DNA of 36,038 nt from Oxalobacteraceae bacterium (lineage in GTDB: Bacteria; Pseudomonadota; Gammaproteobacteria; Burkholderiales; Burkholderiaceae_D): positions 1 to 36,038 of the forward strand of contig JAIXXN010000077.1 of the NCBI GenBank assembly GCA_027490725.1. Reading direction: 5' to 3'. Position 1 is the stretch's first letter. The number at the start of each line of letters is the position of its first letter. A model generated the notes under the pieces. It was not told where the DNA came from. It did no database searches and saw only the letters and a list, made by a program, of their open reading frames with translations. The position numbers and the translations under genes were made by a program. Positions 1 through 7,834 of the stretch are shown piece by piece.

Positions 1-13
1 AGATACAAACGAA

Positions 14-90
14 TGGCAGGGGAACAAGGATTCGAACCTTGGTATGCTGGAATCAAAATCCAGTGCCTTAACCAGCTTGGCGATTCCCCT
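14..90 (-). tRNA. tRNA-Gln (anticodon TTG)
   Basis: Read on the minus strand, the sequence folds as a complete tRNA. A 7-bp acceptor stem pairs AGGGGAA with TTCCCCT, the anticodon arm is CTGGA-TTTTGAT-TCCAG with TTG at its centre, and the T arm carries the GGTTCGAATCC core. A genome-encoded CCA end lies at 14-16. It sits directly downstream of ispE, as in many betaproteobacteria, and has its own promoter at 123-151. Confidence 0.96.
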
Positions 91-122
91 ACGCAACTTG
101 CTGCTTGTCGCTACAGGCCGAT

Positions 123-151
123 ATTATACAGCCATTTTCACGCTAAGCCAA
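123..151 (-). promoter_or_regulatory. Sigma-70 promoter of tRNA-Gln
   Basis: On the minus strand a -35 box TTGGCT (146-151) is separated by exactly 17 bases from a perfect -10 box TATAAT (123-128). Transcription would start about 25 bases before the mature tRNA 5' end at 90. The promoter lies just downstream of the ispE stop codon, so the tRNA need not depend on read-through from the lolB-ispE unit. Confidence 0.75.
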
Positions 152-165
152 ATCTTTTTTTTGCT

Positions 166-1044
166 TCACAACATCGCATTCAGTGGATGCTGATGCAAGG
201 CCCGGGCTTTCCATGCCTGCCACTTTGCCGGTACCTGTTTCAGGACCGCCGCCGCTTCGGCTTCGGAAGCCAGCGCACAGAACACACATGCACCGGAACC
301 AGTCATTCTAGCATCACCATATGCTGCTAGCCACGCTACCGCTTCGGCTACCGGCGGAAATAACTGCGTTGCTACCTGCTGTAAATCATTTTTTCCAAAT
401 TCCTTGCGATCTTGACGATTTGCGAGGTGGCTGGAAAAGTCCGACATTATGACGGGCGGCGTATCCCTTGTCAAATGTTCTGAAGAAAAAATTGCTGCGG
501 TGGGGACCTCGACGCCCGGCTCGATCACCACATACCAGCAATCGGCCGCCTCCACCGGCTGCAGCGCCTCGCCTACGCCTTCGGCAAAAGCGGTCTGGCC
601 GAAGATGAAAAACGGGATATCGGCGCCCAGCGGCAAGCCCAGCGCCATCAATTCCTCACGGCTCAAACCGGCCTGCCACAGATGGTTCAGCACCATCAGC
701 GTGGTGGCCGCATCGGACGAGCCGCCACCCAGACCGCCGCCCATCGGCAAACGTTTGGTCACTGCAATATCCACGCCGCGCGGCAACTGGCCGCTACGGC
801 GCAGCACTTCGGCCTGCAGCAGACGGGCTGCACGGATAATCAGATCGCTCTGTTCCGGCACGCCGGGCAGCGGGGTGACGCGGCGGATCTGGTCATCGTC
901 ACGCAGCGTGAAATCCAGGCTGTCGCCATAATCGACCAGCTGGAATACGGTCTGCAGCAAATGGTAGCCATCCGGGCGGCGGCCATTCACGTGCAAAAAC
1001 AGATTGAGTTTGGCGGGGGCCGGGCAATGTTTCAAACTAGTCAT
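166..1044 (-). CDS. ispE: 4-diphosphocytidyl-2-C-methyl-D-erythritol kinase
   Basis: This 292-residue cytoplasmic GHMP-family kinase phosphorylates CDP-methylerythritol in the non-mevalonate (MEP) pathway of isoprenoid synthesis. The N-terminus carries the family signature PAKLNLFLHV (residues 9-18, with Lys12). The glycine-rich ATP-binding loop PMGGGLGGGSSDAA lies at about 100-113, and the conserved ADIPFF segment follows near 140. Length is normal for the family. The start codon is 5 bases after the lolB stop, and with the TPR lipoprotein upstream this forms one transcription unit. The gene order lolB-ispE-tRNA-Gln is a familiar betaproteobacterial arrangement. Nothing unusual was seen. Confidence 0.96.
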   Translation of the reverse strand: MTSLKHCPAPAKLNLFLHVNGRRPDGYHLLQTVFQLVDYGDSLDFTLRDDDQIRRVTPLPGVPEQSDLIIRAARLLQAEVLRRSGQLPRGVDIAVTKRLPMGGGLGGGSSDAATTLMVLNHLWQAGLSREELMALGLPLGADIPFFIFGQTAFAEGVGEALQPVEAADCWYVVIEPGVEVPTAAIFSSEHLTRDTPPVIMSDFSSHLANRQDRKEFGKNDLQQVATQLFPPVAEAVAWLAAYGDARMTGSGACVFCALASEAEAAAVLKQVPAKWQAWKARALHQHPLNAML

Positions 1045-1049
1045 GTCAG

Positions 1050-1691
1050 TTATTCTTCAAGGTTGGGGCGGATGGCAATGCGAATCGCCAGATCCTCGAC
1101 TTCGCCCGCCCTCAAGCGGGTTAAATAGATGAGTTTCGGCTGCGGCACGGCAGCTTTTTCATCCTGCCAGCTCATGTACTCGAGTTTCCAGCCATCGCGC
1201 GTCACCACGCTGTTATGCGCGGGCGAAGCGGTGAACGGCTGCCCTGCGGCATCCATGGCATAGCCCTGCAACCAGTCGCGCAGCCCCGCCACCGGCAGCG
1301 CCCAGCCCAGCGTCTGGGTCGTCAGGCTATCCAGATCGGCCGCCGTGCGCAGCGGCTGACCGCTTTGCTGCAAACTGGCCTGCCCCGCCCCCACATGCAG
1401 CACGGCCACCGTCTGGCCGGTAGGCGACACCAGTTGCACGTCGGTCGCATCCGCGCTCTGTTGCCACTGGAAAGTGCCACTCAGCGACTCACGCTTGCCG
1501 TCGCGGCTATAGTTAATTCCGATCGAACCCTGCAGGGCCACACTGCTACGGTAAGGCGCGACGCTGACGCTGGAGCGGGTCGCCGCGCTGGTGGCACAGC
1601 CCGTCAGCAGAGCGCCACTGGCCAGCAATGTCAGCAGCGCGCAGCTGGCCAGTGGCACGGACAATCGAGGCAAACACGGCAGCAATTTCAT
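1050..1691 (-). CDS. lolB: Outer-membrane lipoprotein receptor LolB
   Basis: This 213-residue lipoprotein accepts lipoproteins from the periplasmic carrier LolA and inserts them into the outer membrane. A long hydrophobic signal peptide ends in the lipobox LLTGC, so lipidation is predicted at Cys32, and residue +2 is Ala, consistent with outer-membrane sorting. The body contains the family pattern of an early GSIGINY strand, a SGTFQW strand and a WALPVAGLRDWLQG stretch. Its ATG overlaps the stop of the TPR lipoprotein gene by 4 bases (ATGA at 1688-1691), which indicates translational coupling. Identification rests on both the motifs and the position immediately before ispE. Confidence 0.92.
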   Translation of the reverse strand: MKLLPCLPRLSVPLASCALLTLLASGALLTGCATSAATRSSVSVAPYRSSVALQGSIGINYSRDGKRESLSGTFQWQQSADATDVQLVSPTGQTVAVLHVGAGQASLQQSGQPLRTAADLDSLTTQTLGWALPVAGLRDWLQGYAMDAAGQPFTASPAHNSVVTRDGWKLEYMSWQDEKAAVPQPKLIYLTRLRAGEVEDLAIRIAIRPNLEE

Positions 1692-3568
1692 AAGCGTTGA
1701 TTCAGACGGCTAAGGGTGGTTTTGAGGACATCGTTCTGCGGGTCTTTGCGCTGGGCATCTTGCCACAGCTGGCGCGCGCCTTGCAGGTCGCCCTTGGCGA
1801 ACAGCACTTCACCGAGATGCACCGCAATCTCGGCGTCGTTGCGCAGCGCATAGGCGCGTCGCAACGTCGCTTCCGCCTCATCGAGCTGCCCCATGCGGAA
1901 TTGCACCCAGCCCATGCTGTCCATGATGTACGGGTCGCCCGGCGCCATGGCCAGCGCCCGCGCGATCAGACTGTACGCTTCCGGCAAGCGCTGATTGCGC
2001 TCGGCCAGCGAATAGCCCAGCGCGTTGTAGGCTTGCTGGTTATCGGGCGCAGCGATCATCACCTGGCGCAAGGTTTTTTCCATCAGTTCGAAGCGCCCCA
2101 GCTTTTCGGCGATCAGGGCAAATTCGTAGAGCAGATCGGGATTGCCGGGGAAGCGCTGGTTGGCATTTTCCAGAATCACGAAGGCGCTCAGCACATCGCC
2201 TGCATCGCGCAGCAACTGGGCATCGACCAGCAACACCTGCGCCTGATCATTGCCCTCGCTCGGCTGCAGGTCGGCCAGCTGGGCACGGGCATCATCAAGC
2301 CGGCCCTGACGCGCCGTCAGCTGCGCCATTTTCAGGCGTGCCGCCAGATATTGTTTGTCATCGCTGGCATCGATCTGCTCCAGCCAGCGGTAAGCTGCGG
2401 CCAGATCACCACGGTGTTCGGCAAGCTGCGCCAGCGTAATCAGCACCTTGGCAGGGTCACGTTCGCTATTCTGCTGATCGGCCAGCACCTCGATGTAGCG
2501 CGTCAGATATTTTTCCGCATTCGGCAAATCCTGGTCCTGCATCGCCATCGCGCCCAGCGAATACAGGGTGGCCGGATTGTCGGGCTGGTCTTTCAGCAGT
2601 ATCAGAAATTGCTGCTGCGCCAAGCCGATCTGTTTGGCATCGACCAGTATCCGCGCATAGGCGGCGCGTACTTCGCTGGCCTGCGGATATTTGCCGAGGA
2701 ACTCAGACAGCACGGCCAGCGCCTTCTCCAGATCACCGGCCACCTGCGCCTTGGTCAGCACCGCCAGCTCCGAGTCGGCCTTGATGGCCAGTGCCCGCTC
2801 CGCTTCCGCGTGGGCACGCACTGCATCGTTGAGCGCAAACGCGCTCTGCGCCAGAATCAGATGGGTTTCCAGCAGCGCGTCATAGGGCGCCAGCACGCGT
2901 TCCTGCAAGGCAAACGCGGCGCGCTGGTCTTTCAGATGCGCCAGCAATTGCTGCATCTGGAACATCGCCAGCGGGCGGGCCTTGGGCTCCAGTAATTTCA
3001 GGCGCAGCGCAAACACCTGCTCGGCCTCGCGCAGATCCGGCTGGTTAACCAGGAAACCGAGCTGGAACTGGATCGCCTCGTCCGAGGTGGGTGCCAGCGT
3101 ACGCCACAGCCGGATCGCCGACAGCGCCTCTGCGCCCTGCTTGGCCGTCATCGCCATTTCGGCGCCACGCTGGGCCAGACGCGGATCGCGGGTCTGCTGG
3201 GCCAGCGCCAGCATGGTGATGTAAGGACCTTGCCAGTTACCCTGCTTGAATTCCAGCTCCGCCTTGGTGATGCGGTACACCAGTTCGCTGGTCAGCGCCA
3301 CATTCGGCAACACCAGCGTTGCTGCAGGCGGCGTTCCGGCTGGCGACGCGGCCACCGAGGCGGCGCCAGGCGCACCGCCCGACTTGCCCGCGTCCTTGGC
3401 GGCTGGGGTGGCTGCGCTGCTAGCAGCAGAGCTTGCAGCGGCGGCAGCGGCTGGCGCGTCCGTCGCAGCGGCGGCCCCGGCAGGCGCGGCACTGGTCGCC
3501 ACTTGCGCCGGCGTGGCACACGCTGACAGAAAGGCAGAGAAGGTTACAATGGCGAATGCGTTTTTCAA
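1688..3568 (-). CDS. TPR-repeat lipoprotein
   Basis: This 626-residue protein has a signal peptide ending in the lipobox FLSAC (Cys17), so it is predicted to be a periplasm-facing lipoprotein. Residues 18-87 are almost entirely Ala, Pro, Ser and Gly, a flexible low-complexity linker. The rest is a chain of helical tetratricopeptide repeats. Clear units include NPATLYSLGAMAMQDQDL, NQQAYNALGYSLAERNQR and PYIMDSMGWVQFRMGQLDEA. TPR proteins of this kind are protein-interaction scaffolds, and the exact partner is unknown. It is the first gene of the unit with lolB and ispE and overlaps lolB by 4 bases. That coupling suggests a role in the cell envelope, which is inference. Confidence 0.85.
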   Translation of the reverse strand: MKNAFAIVTFSAFLSACATPAQVATSAAPAGAAAATDAPAAAAAASSAASSAATPAAKDAGKSGGAPGAASVAASPAGTPPAATLVLPNVALTSELVYRITKAELEFKQGNWQGPYITMLALAQQTRDPRLAQRGAEMAMTAKQGAEALSAIRLWRTLAPTSDEAIQFQLGFLVNQPDLREAEQVFALRLKLLEPKARPLAMFQMQQLLAHLKDQRAAFALQERVLAPYDALLETHLILAQSAFALNDAVRAHAEAERALAIKADSELAVLTKAQVAGDLEKALAVLSEFLGKYPQASEVRAAYARILVDAKQIGLAQQQFLILLKDQPDNPATLYSLGAMAMQDQDLPNAEKYLTRYIEVLADQQNSERDPAKVLITLAQLAEHRGDLAAAYRWLEQIDASDDKQYLAARLKMAQLTARQGRLDDARAQLADLQPSEGNDQAQVLLVDAQLLRDAGDVLSAFVILENANQRFPGNPDLLYEFALIAEKLGRFELMEKTLRQVMIAAPDNQQAYNALGYSLAERNQRLPEAYSLIARALAMAPGDPYIMDSMGWVQFRMGQLDEAEATLRRAYALRNDAEIAVHLGEVLFAKGDLQGARQLWQDAQRKDPQNDVLKTTLSRLNQRL

Positions 3569-3706
3569 GGGTAAATCCTGGCAAGTCGGTAAGGTTACAG
3601 ACAGATTCTACGCCCTGCATCAGACTGGCGGGTTTGACTAGTGTAACCAAATATTCCGCGCCGCCCGGCAAGCTGCCCCTCCCCTAGCCGACCTGAAGCG
3701 AAACAG

Positions 3707-4540
3707 ATGCCAGAATTACCAGAAGTTGAAGTCACCCGGCGCGGCGTTGCGCCCCATCTCGAAGGCCGTCAGGTGCACTCGGTGGTGCTGCGCCGTGCCG
3801 GTCTGCGCTGGCCCTTCCCGACCGGGCTAAACACCCTGCTGGCCGGGCGCACCGTACGCGCCACGGGGCGGCGCGGCAAATATCTGCTGGTGCATTTCGA
3901 CCATGGCACGCTGATCATCCACCTCGGCATGTCGGGCCACTTGCGGATACTACCGGCCGGGCTACTACCGGAAAAGCATGACCACTTCGATCTGCTGGTG
4001 CACAGCCCGGAAGGCGTGCAGGCACTGCGCATGAAAGATCCGCGCCGCTTCGGTGCGGTACTCTGGCATGACGCCGCCGATGGCGAACTGGAACACCATG
4101 TGCTGCTGCGCGGCCTGGGCGTGGAGCCGCTGGAGCCGGGCTTCGATGGCCAGCTGCTGTATCAGCGCAGCCGCGGACGCAGCGTTTCCGTCAAACAGGC
4201 CCTGCTGGCCGGCGACATCGTCGTCGGGGTGGGCAATATCTACGCCTCGGAAAGCCTGTTCCGGGCCCGCATCAATCCGCGCACCCCGGCCGGCCGCATC
4301 AGTCTGGCGCGCTACCAGTTGCTGGCGCAAACCGTGCGCGAAGTGCTGGCAGAAGCCATCGTGCACGGCGGCAGCACACTGCGTGACTTTATTAGCGTCA
4401 ACGGCCAGTCCGGCTACTTCCAGCAGACCTATTTCGTCTATGATCGTGCTGGCGTGCCGTGCAAGCTCTGCGCCACGCCGATCCGGCAAATCAAACAGGG
4501 CCAGCGCTCCACCTTCTACTGCGTGCAGTGCCAAACATAG
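3707..4540 (+). CDS. mutM: Formamidopyrimidine-DNA glycosylase (MutM/Fpg)
   Basis: This 277-residue base-excision repair enzyme removes 8-oxoguanine and formamidopyrimidines from DNA and cleaves the abasic site. All hallmark residues are present. The N-terminus is MPELPEVEV, whose Pro2 becomes the catalytic amine and Glu3 the acid, and Lys58 sits in GRRGKYL. A helix-two-turn-helix region follows, with the VGNIYASE segment. The C-terminal zinc finger uses Cys252, Cys255, Cys272 and Cys275. The gene is divergent from the TPR lipoprotein gene across 138 bases in which I see no clear promoter. The dynamin-like gene begins 11 bases after its stop, and mutY comes next, so the 8-oxoguanine repair pair is clustered. 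Confidence 0.97.
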   Translation: MPELPEVEVTRRGVAPHLEGRQVHSVVLRRAGLRWPFPTGLNTLLAGRTVRATGRRGKYLLVHFDHGTLIIHLGMSGHLRILPAGLLPEKHDHFDLLVHSPEGVQALRMKDPRRFGAVLWHDAADGELEHHVLLRGLGVEPLEPGFDGQLLYQRSRGRSVSVKQALLAGDIVVGVGNIYASESLFRARINPRTPAGRISLARYQLLAQTVREVLAEAIVHGGSTLRDFISVNGQSGYFQQTYFVYDRAGVPCKLCATPIRQIKQGQRSTFYCVQCQT

Positions 4541-4551
4541 GGGCAGACTCC

Positions 4552-6480
4552 ATGGTCAGGGATTTCGAGCACTACAGCGCGTGGCGGCGCAGCGTACTGA
4601 GCGCACTGAGCGACTATCAGCGCTGGGTACGTACTGCCGGTCTGCAGGATGGCGCTACCGAACAGCGCATCGCGCGGGCGCTGGCACGACTGGCCGACGA
4701 CAAGCTCTCGCTGGCGTTTGTGGCCGAATTCTCGCGCGGCAAATCGGAACTGATCAACGCGCTCTTCTTTGCCGACTATGGCCAGCGCCTGCTGCCATCG
4801 GGCGCGGGCCGCACCACCATGTGCCCGACCGAGCTACTCTACGATGCCAGCTACCCGGCCTCGCTGCGCCTGCTGCCGATAGAAACCCGTGCCGAGCACC
4901 TCTCGACCAGCGACTACCGCGAGCAGCCCGACGCGTGGACCACCCTGCCCCTCGATCTGCAGGATGGCGCCGCCATGCACGAAGTGTTCAAGCAGGTCGG
5001 GCTGACGCGCCGCGTACCGGTCAACGAAGCGCGCCGCTACGGCCTGTATGACGAAGAGGATGCGACCCTGTCGGCCACCCTCGACGACGCAGGCATGGTG
5101 GAGATTTCGCGCTGGCGCCATGCCATCATCAACTTCCCGCACCCGCTGCTGCAGCAGGGCCTGGTGATCCTTGATACGCCCGGCCTGAACGCCATCGGCA
5201 CCGAGCCGGAACTGACCCTGAACCTGATTCCGAATGCCCATGCGGTGCTGTTCATCCTCGCCGCCGACGCGGGCGTGACGCGCAGCGATATCGAAGTCTG
5301 GCGTCAGCACATCGGCGCCGGTCGCGGCCGGCTGGTGGTGCTCAACAAGATTGATGGTCTGTGGGATGACTTGCGCAGCGAGGCCGACATCGATCACGAC
5401 ATCACCCGCCAGCAGGAGCAGGCCGCCCACGTACTGGAGCTGGAGACTCGTCAGGTATTCCCCGTCTCGGCCCAGAAAGGCTTGCTGGCACGGATTACCG
5501 GCGACGCTGCGCTGCTGCAGCGCAGCCGCCTGCCGGCACTGGAAAGCGCCCTGTTCGAGCAACTGATCACGGCCAAAAAAGACATCGTGCGCCAGCAGTT
5601 GCAGGCTGAACTGCAAGCACTGAGCAGCGCGCAACTGGGGCTGCTGCAGGCACGCAGCCGCGGCATCGTCGAACAGCTGGTGGAACTGAACAGCCTGCGC
5701 GGCAAGAATCAGAACATGATCGGACATATGATCCGCCGCATCGACGCGGAGAAAAAGGAATTCGACGCCAGCCTGTACACCCTGCAGGCCACCCGTTCCG
5801 TGTTCACCCGTTTATCGACCGAGCTGTACACCTGCATGGGCATGGACATCGTGCGCGATGACATCGATCTGGTGCGCAGCGACATGCAGCACAGCCGCTT
5901 CTTCACGGGTGTGCGCGACGCGATGCGCCAGTACTTTGGCCGGGTCAACGCCAATCTCGACGCGGCCGAGCGCAAGACCGCCGAAATCAGCGACATGATG
6001 GCGGTGATGTACCGCCGTTTCGCCAGCGAGCACGGTCTGTCGCTGGCCTTGCCGATGGCATTCACGCTGCAGCCCTACCGTTCGGAAATCAGCACCATCG
6101 AAATGATTTACAACAAACAGTTCGGCACCACCACCCTGCTCACCACCAGCCGCGTGGTGCTGATGGAGAAGTTCTTCGACACCATCGCCTCGCGCGTCCG
6201 GGCCTGCTTCAAAGCGGCCAATCAGGATGCCGAGGCCTGGCTGAAAGTGATCATGGCGCCGCTCGAAGCACAGATCCGCCAGCACAAGGAACAGCTGAAA
6301 CACCGGCAGGCTTCGGTGCAGCGCATCCACGACGCCACCGACAGCCTCGAACAAAAGATCGAAGCGTTCGAACTGGGCCAGCAGGAACTGGCGCTGCAGA
6401 AGCAGACCTTGCTGGAGTTGGCCGCACAGGTCCAGCAAACCATAGAAGCAGACTGGGCGGCGCTCGAGGCTGCCGCATAA
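4552..6480 (+). CDS. Dynamin-like large GTPase
   Basis: The start at 4552 gives 642 residues beginning MVRDFEHY. An in-frame upstream start at 4459 would overlap mutM and is rejected; GGGG follows the mutM stop as a possible ribosome site. The GTPase domain has a P-loop AEFSRGKSE (58-66), a DTPGL switch (Asp208-Leu212) and the guanine-specificity motif NKID (265-268). The first P-loop glycine is replaced by Ala58, although the functionally central GKS is intact. After about residue 350 the protein is long, helical and charged, consistent with dynamin stalk helices, and the last 100 residues look like a coiled coil. No transmembrane helix is evident. Bacterial dynamin-like proteins remodel or protect membranes, but the role here is unknown. 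It lies between mutM and mutY and is probably co-transcribed with them. Confidence 0.85.
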   Translation: MVRDFEHYSAWRRSVLSALSDYQRWVRTAGLQDGATEQRIARALARLADDKLSLAFVAEFSRGKSELINALFFADYGQRLLPSGAGRTTMCPTELLYDASYPASLRLLPIETRAEHLSTSDYREQPDAWTTLPLDLQDGAAMHEVFKQVGLTRRVPVNEARRYGLYDEEDATLSATLDDAGMVEISRWRHAIINFPHPLLQQGLVILDTPGLNAIGTEPELTLNLIPNAHAVLFILAADAGVTRSDIEVWRQHIGAGRGRLVVLNKIDGLWDDLRSEADIDHDITRQQEQAAHVLELETRQVFPVSAQKGLLARITGDAALLQRSRLPALESALFEQLITAKKDIVRQQLQAELQALSSAQLGLLQARSRGIVEQLVELNSLRGKNQNMIGHMIRRIDAEKKEFDASLYTLQATRSVFTRLSTELYTCMGMDIVRDDIDLVRSDMQHSRFFTGVRDAMRQYFGRVNANLDAAERKTAEISDMMAVMYRRFASEHGLSLALPMAFTLQPYRSEISTIEMIYNKQFGTTTLLTTSRVVLMEKFFDTIASRVRACFKAANQDAEAWLKVIMAPLEAQIRQHKEQLKHRQASVQRIHDATDSLEQKIEAFELGQQELALQKQTLLELAAQVQQTIEADWAALEAAA

Positions 6481-6528
6481 GGCAGCACGCAATTCAGCAA
6501 CTGAGCAATTCAGCATTTCAGGAATAAC

Positions 6529-7641
6529 ATGACCTTAGCCGTCGCAGCCAGCCACGAAGATTTCCACGACCCCGACTTTTCCGCCACGCTGATGGCATGG
6601 CAGGCCGAACATGGACGGCATACCCTGCCGTGGCAGAACACCCGCGACGCCTACCTGATCTGGCTATCGGAAATCATGCTGCAACAGACCCAGGTTGCAG
6701 CCGTGCTGGGCTACTACCAGCGCTTCCTGCACCGCTTCCCCACGCTGGCCTCGCTTGCCGCCGCGCCCGTCGAAGACGTGATGGCGCAATGGAGCGGACT
6801 CGGTTATTACACGCGCGCCCGCAATCTTCACAAATGCGCCCAGCGCGTCGTGGCAGAGTATGCTGGCGTATTCCCCAGCGACCCGCTGCTGCTGGCCGAT
6901 CTGCCCGGCATTGGCCGCTCCACGGCGGCCGCGATCGCCGCGTTTTCCAGCGGCGGGCGCGCCGCCATCATGGACGGCAACGTCAAGCGTGTACTGGCGC
7001 GCGTGTACGGCATCGCCAGCTATCCGGGCGAACGCCAGACGGAAGCCATGTTATGGCGCCGCGCCGAAGCGCTGCTGCCGGAACAGGGGATTGAATCCTA
7101 CACGCAAGGCTTGATGGACATGGGCGCCACGCTGTGCACGCGTAGCAAGCCGGACTGCCAGCGCTGTCCGATGCAGCCGCGCTGCGTGGCCTACAATACG
7201 GCGCGCACGGCTGAACTGCCGGTGCGCAAGCCGAAAAAAATCAGTCCGCAAAAACAGGCGGCGCTGCTGCTCATCCTCGATGCGGGCCAGGTGCTGTTGC
7301 AGCAACGCCCCGCAAGCGGGATCTGGGGCGGCCTGTTATCGCTGCCGGAATTGGCCGGTCATGGTGCGGCGGAGAGCGCCGAAGTAGCGTCCGTCGACGA
7401 CAGCACGCTGCTGCGCGCAGTTGACCAGTTCGGCGTCATGGAGAGTTGTGAACGCCTCAGCACATGCACCCATGTCTTCACCCACTACAAGCTGCATATC
7501 GTTCCCTACCGCATCACGCTCGCCCAGCGCCGCATGATGGTGGCGCAGCCCGAGTATGTCTGGTACGCGCTCGACAAACTAGCCGAGGCACCACTGCCCG
7601 CGCCAATCAAAAAACTGCTACTGGATCTCGCCAGAAAATAG
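6529..7641 (+). CDS. mutY: Adenine DNA glycosylase (MutY)
   Basis: This 370-residue enzyme removes adenine mispaired with 8-oxoguanine or guanine, complementing MutM upstream. The helix-hairpin-helix LPGIGRSTAAAI lies at about 125-136. The catalytic pair is Glu48 (in LSEIMLQQTQV) and Asp149 (in MDGNVKRV). The 4Fe-4S cluster loop has the exact C-x6-C-x2-C-x5-C spacing at Cys203, Cys210, Cys213 and Cys219. Residues from about 240 form the MutT-like domain that recognises 8-oxoguanine, with the segment LLQQRPASGIWGGLLSLPE. A good ribosome site, AGGA, precedes the ATG. Length and residues are normal for the family. Confidence 0.97.
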   Translation: MTLAVAASHEDFHDPDFSATLMAWQAEHGRHTLPWQNTRDAYLIWLSEIMLQQTQVAAVLGYYQRFLHRFPTLASLAAAPVEDVMAQWSGLGYYTRARNLHKCAQRVVAEYAGVFPSDPLLLADLPGIGRSTAAAIAAFSSGGRAAIMDGNVKRVLARVYGIASYPGERQTEAMLWRRAEALLPEQGIESYTQGLMDMGATLCTRSKPDCQRCPMQPRCVAYNTARTAELPVRKPKKISPQKQAALLLILDAGQVLLQQRPASGIWGGLLSLPELAGHGAAESAEVASVDDSTLLRAVDQFGVMESCERLSTCTHVFTHYKLHIVPYRITLAQRRMMVAQPEYVWYALDKLAEAPLPAPIKKLLLDLARK

Positions 7642-7649
7642 CAATTAAA

Positions 7650-7828
7650 AAACCGGGGTCAGATCCGACATCCGGACACGAACCCAGCCATAAGCACCAC
7701 CGTTCCCGTGCGCGACCTGCACTCAGCGAGCTTGTCAAGAATAGAAGAATAGGGAAATGATGCGACCGTGGACTGCGTAGCTGCCTACTGTCGAGCACGT
7801 GTCCGGCTGTCGGATCTGCCCCCGGTTT
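7650..7828. repeat. Long imperfect inverted-repeat element (REP/MITE-like)
   Basis: Two 31-base arms at 7650-7680 and 7798-7828 are inverted copies that match at 29 of 31 positions. Mismatches fall at the 10th and 22nd base of the arm. They enclose 117 bases without a convincing gene. The element exactly fills the gap between the convergent mutY and dgt genes, and its outer ends read AAACCGGGG inward from each side. It could be a non-autonomous transposable element, a REP-type palindrome unit, or a strong bidirectional terminator. I cannot decide among these without other copies. No target-site duplication is obvious. Confidence 0.8.
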
Positions 7829-7834
7829 GGGTGC

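Noticed and set aside
13..330. Small plus-strand frame at the left edge
   Set aside because: It runs through the tRNA-Gln gene and the ispE 3' end, so it is not a gene.
1697..2995. Open frame of 432 codons on the plus strand
   Set aside because: It is antisense to the TPR lipoprotein with no family match visible.
3569..3706. TTGACT (3634-3639) as a mutM -35 box
   Set aside because: No acceptable -10 box lies 16-18 bases downstream, so a promoter was not called.
4459..4551. Upstream start for the dynamin-like gene
   Set aside because: It would overlap the zinc-finger end of mutM, while the ATG at 4552 follows the mutM stop and begins a more plausible N-terminus.
7607..7798. Small minus-strand frame inside the inverted-repeat element
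   Set aside because: It overlaps the mutY end, has no ribosome site or motif, and is explained by the element.
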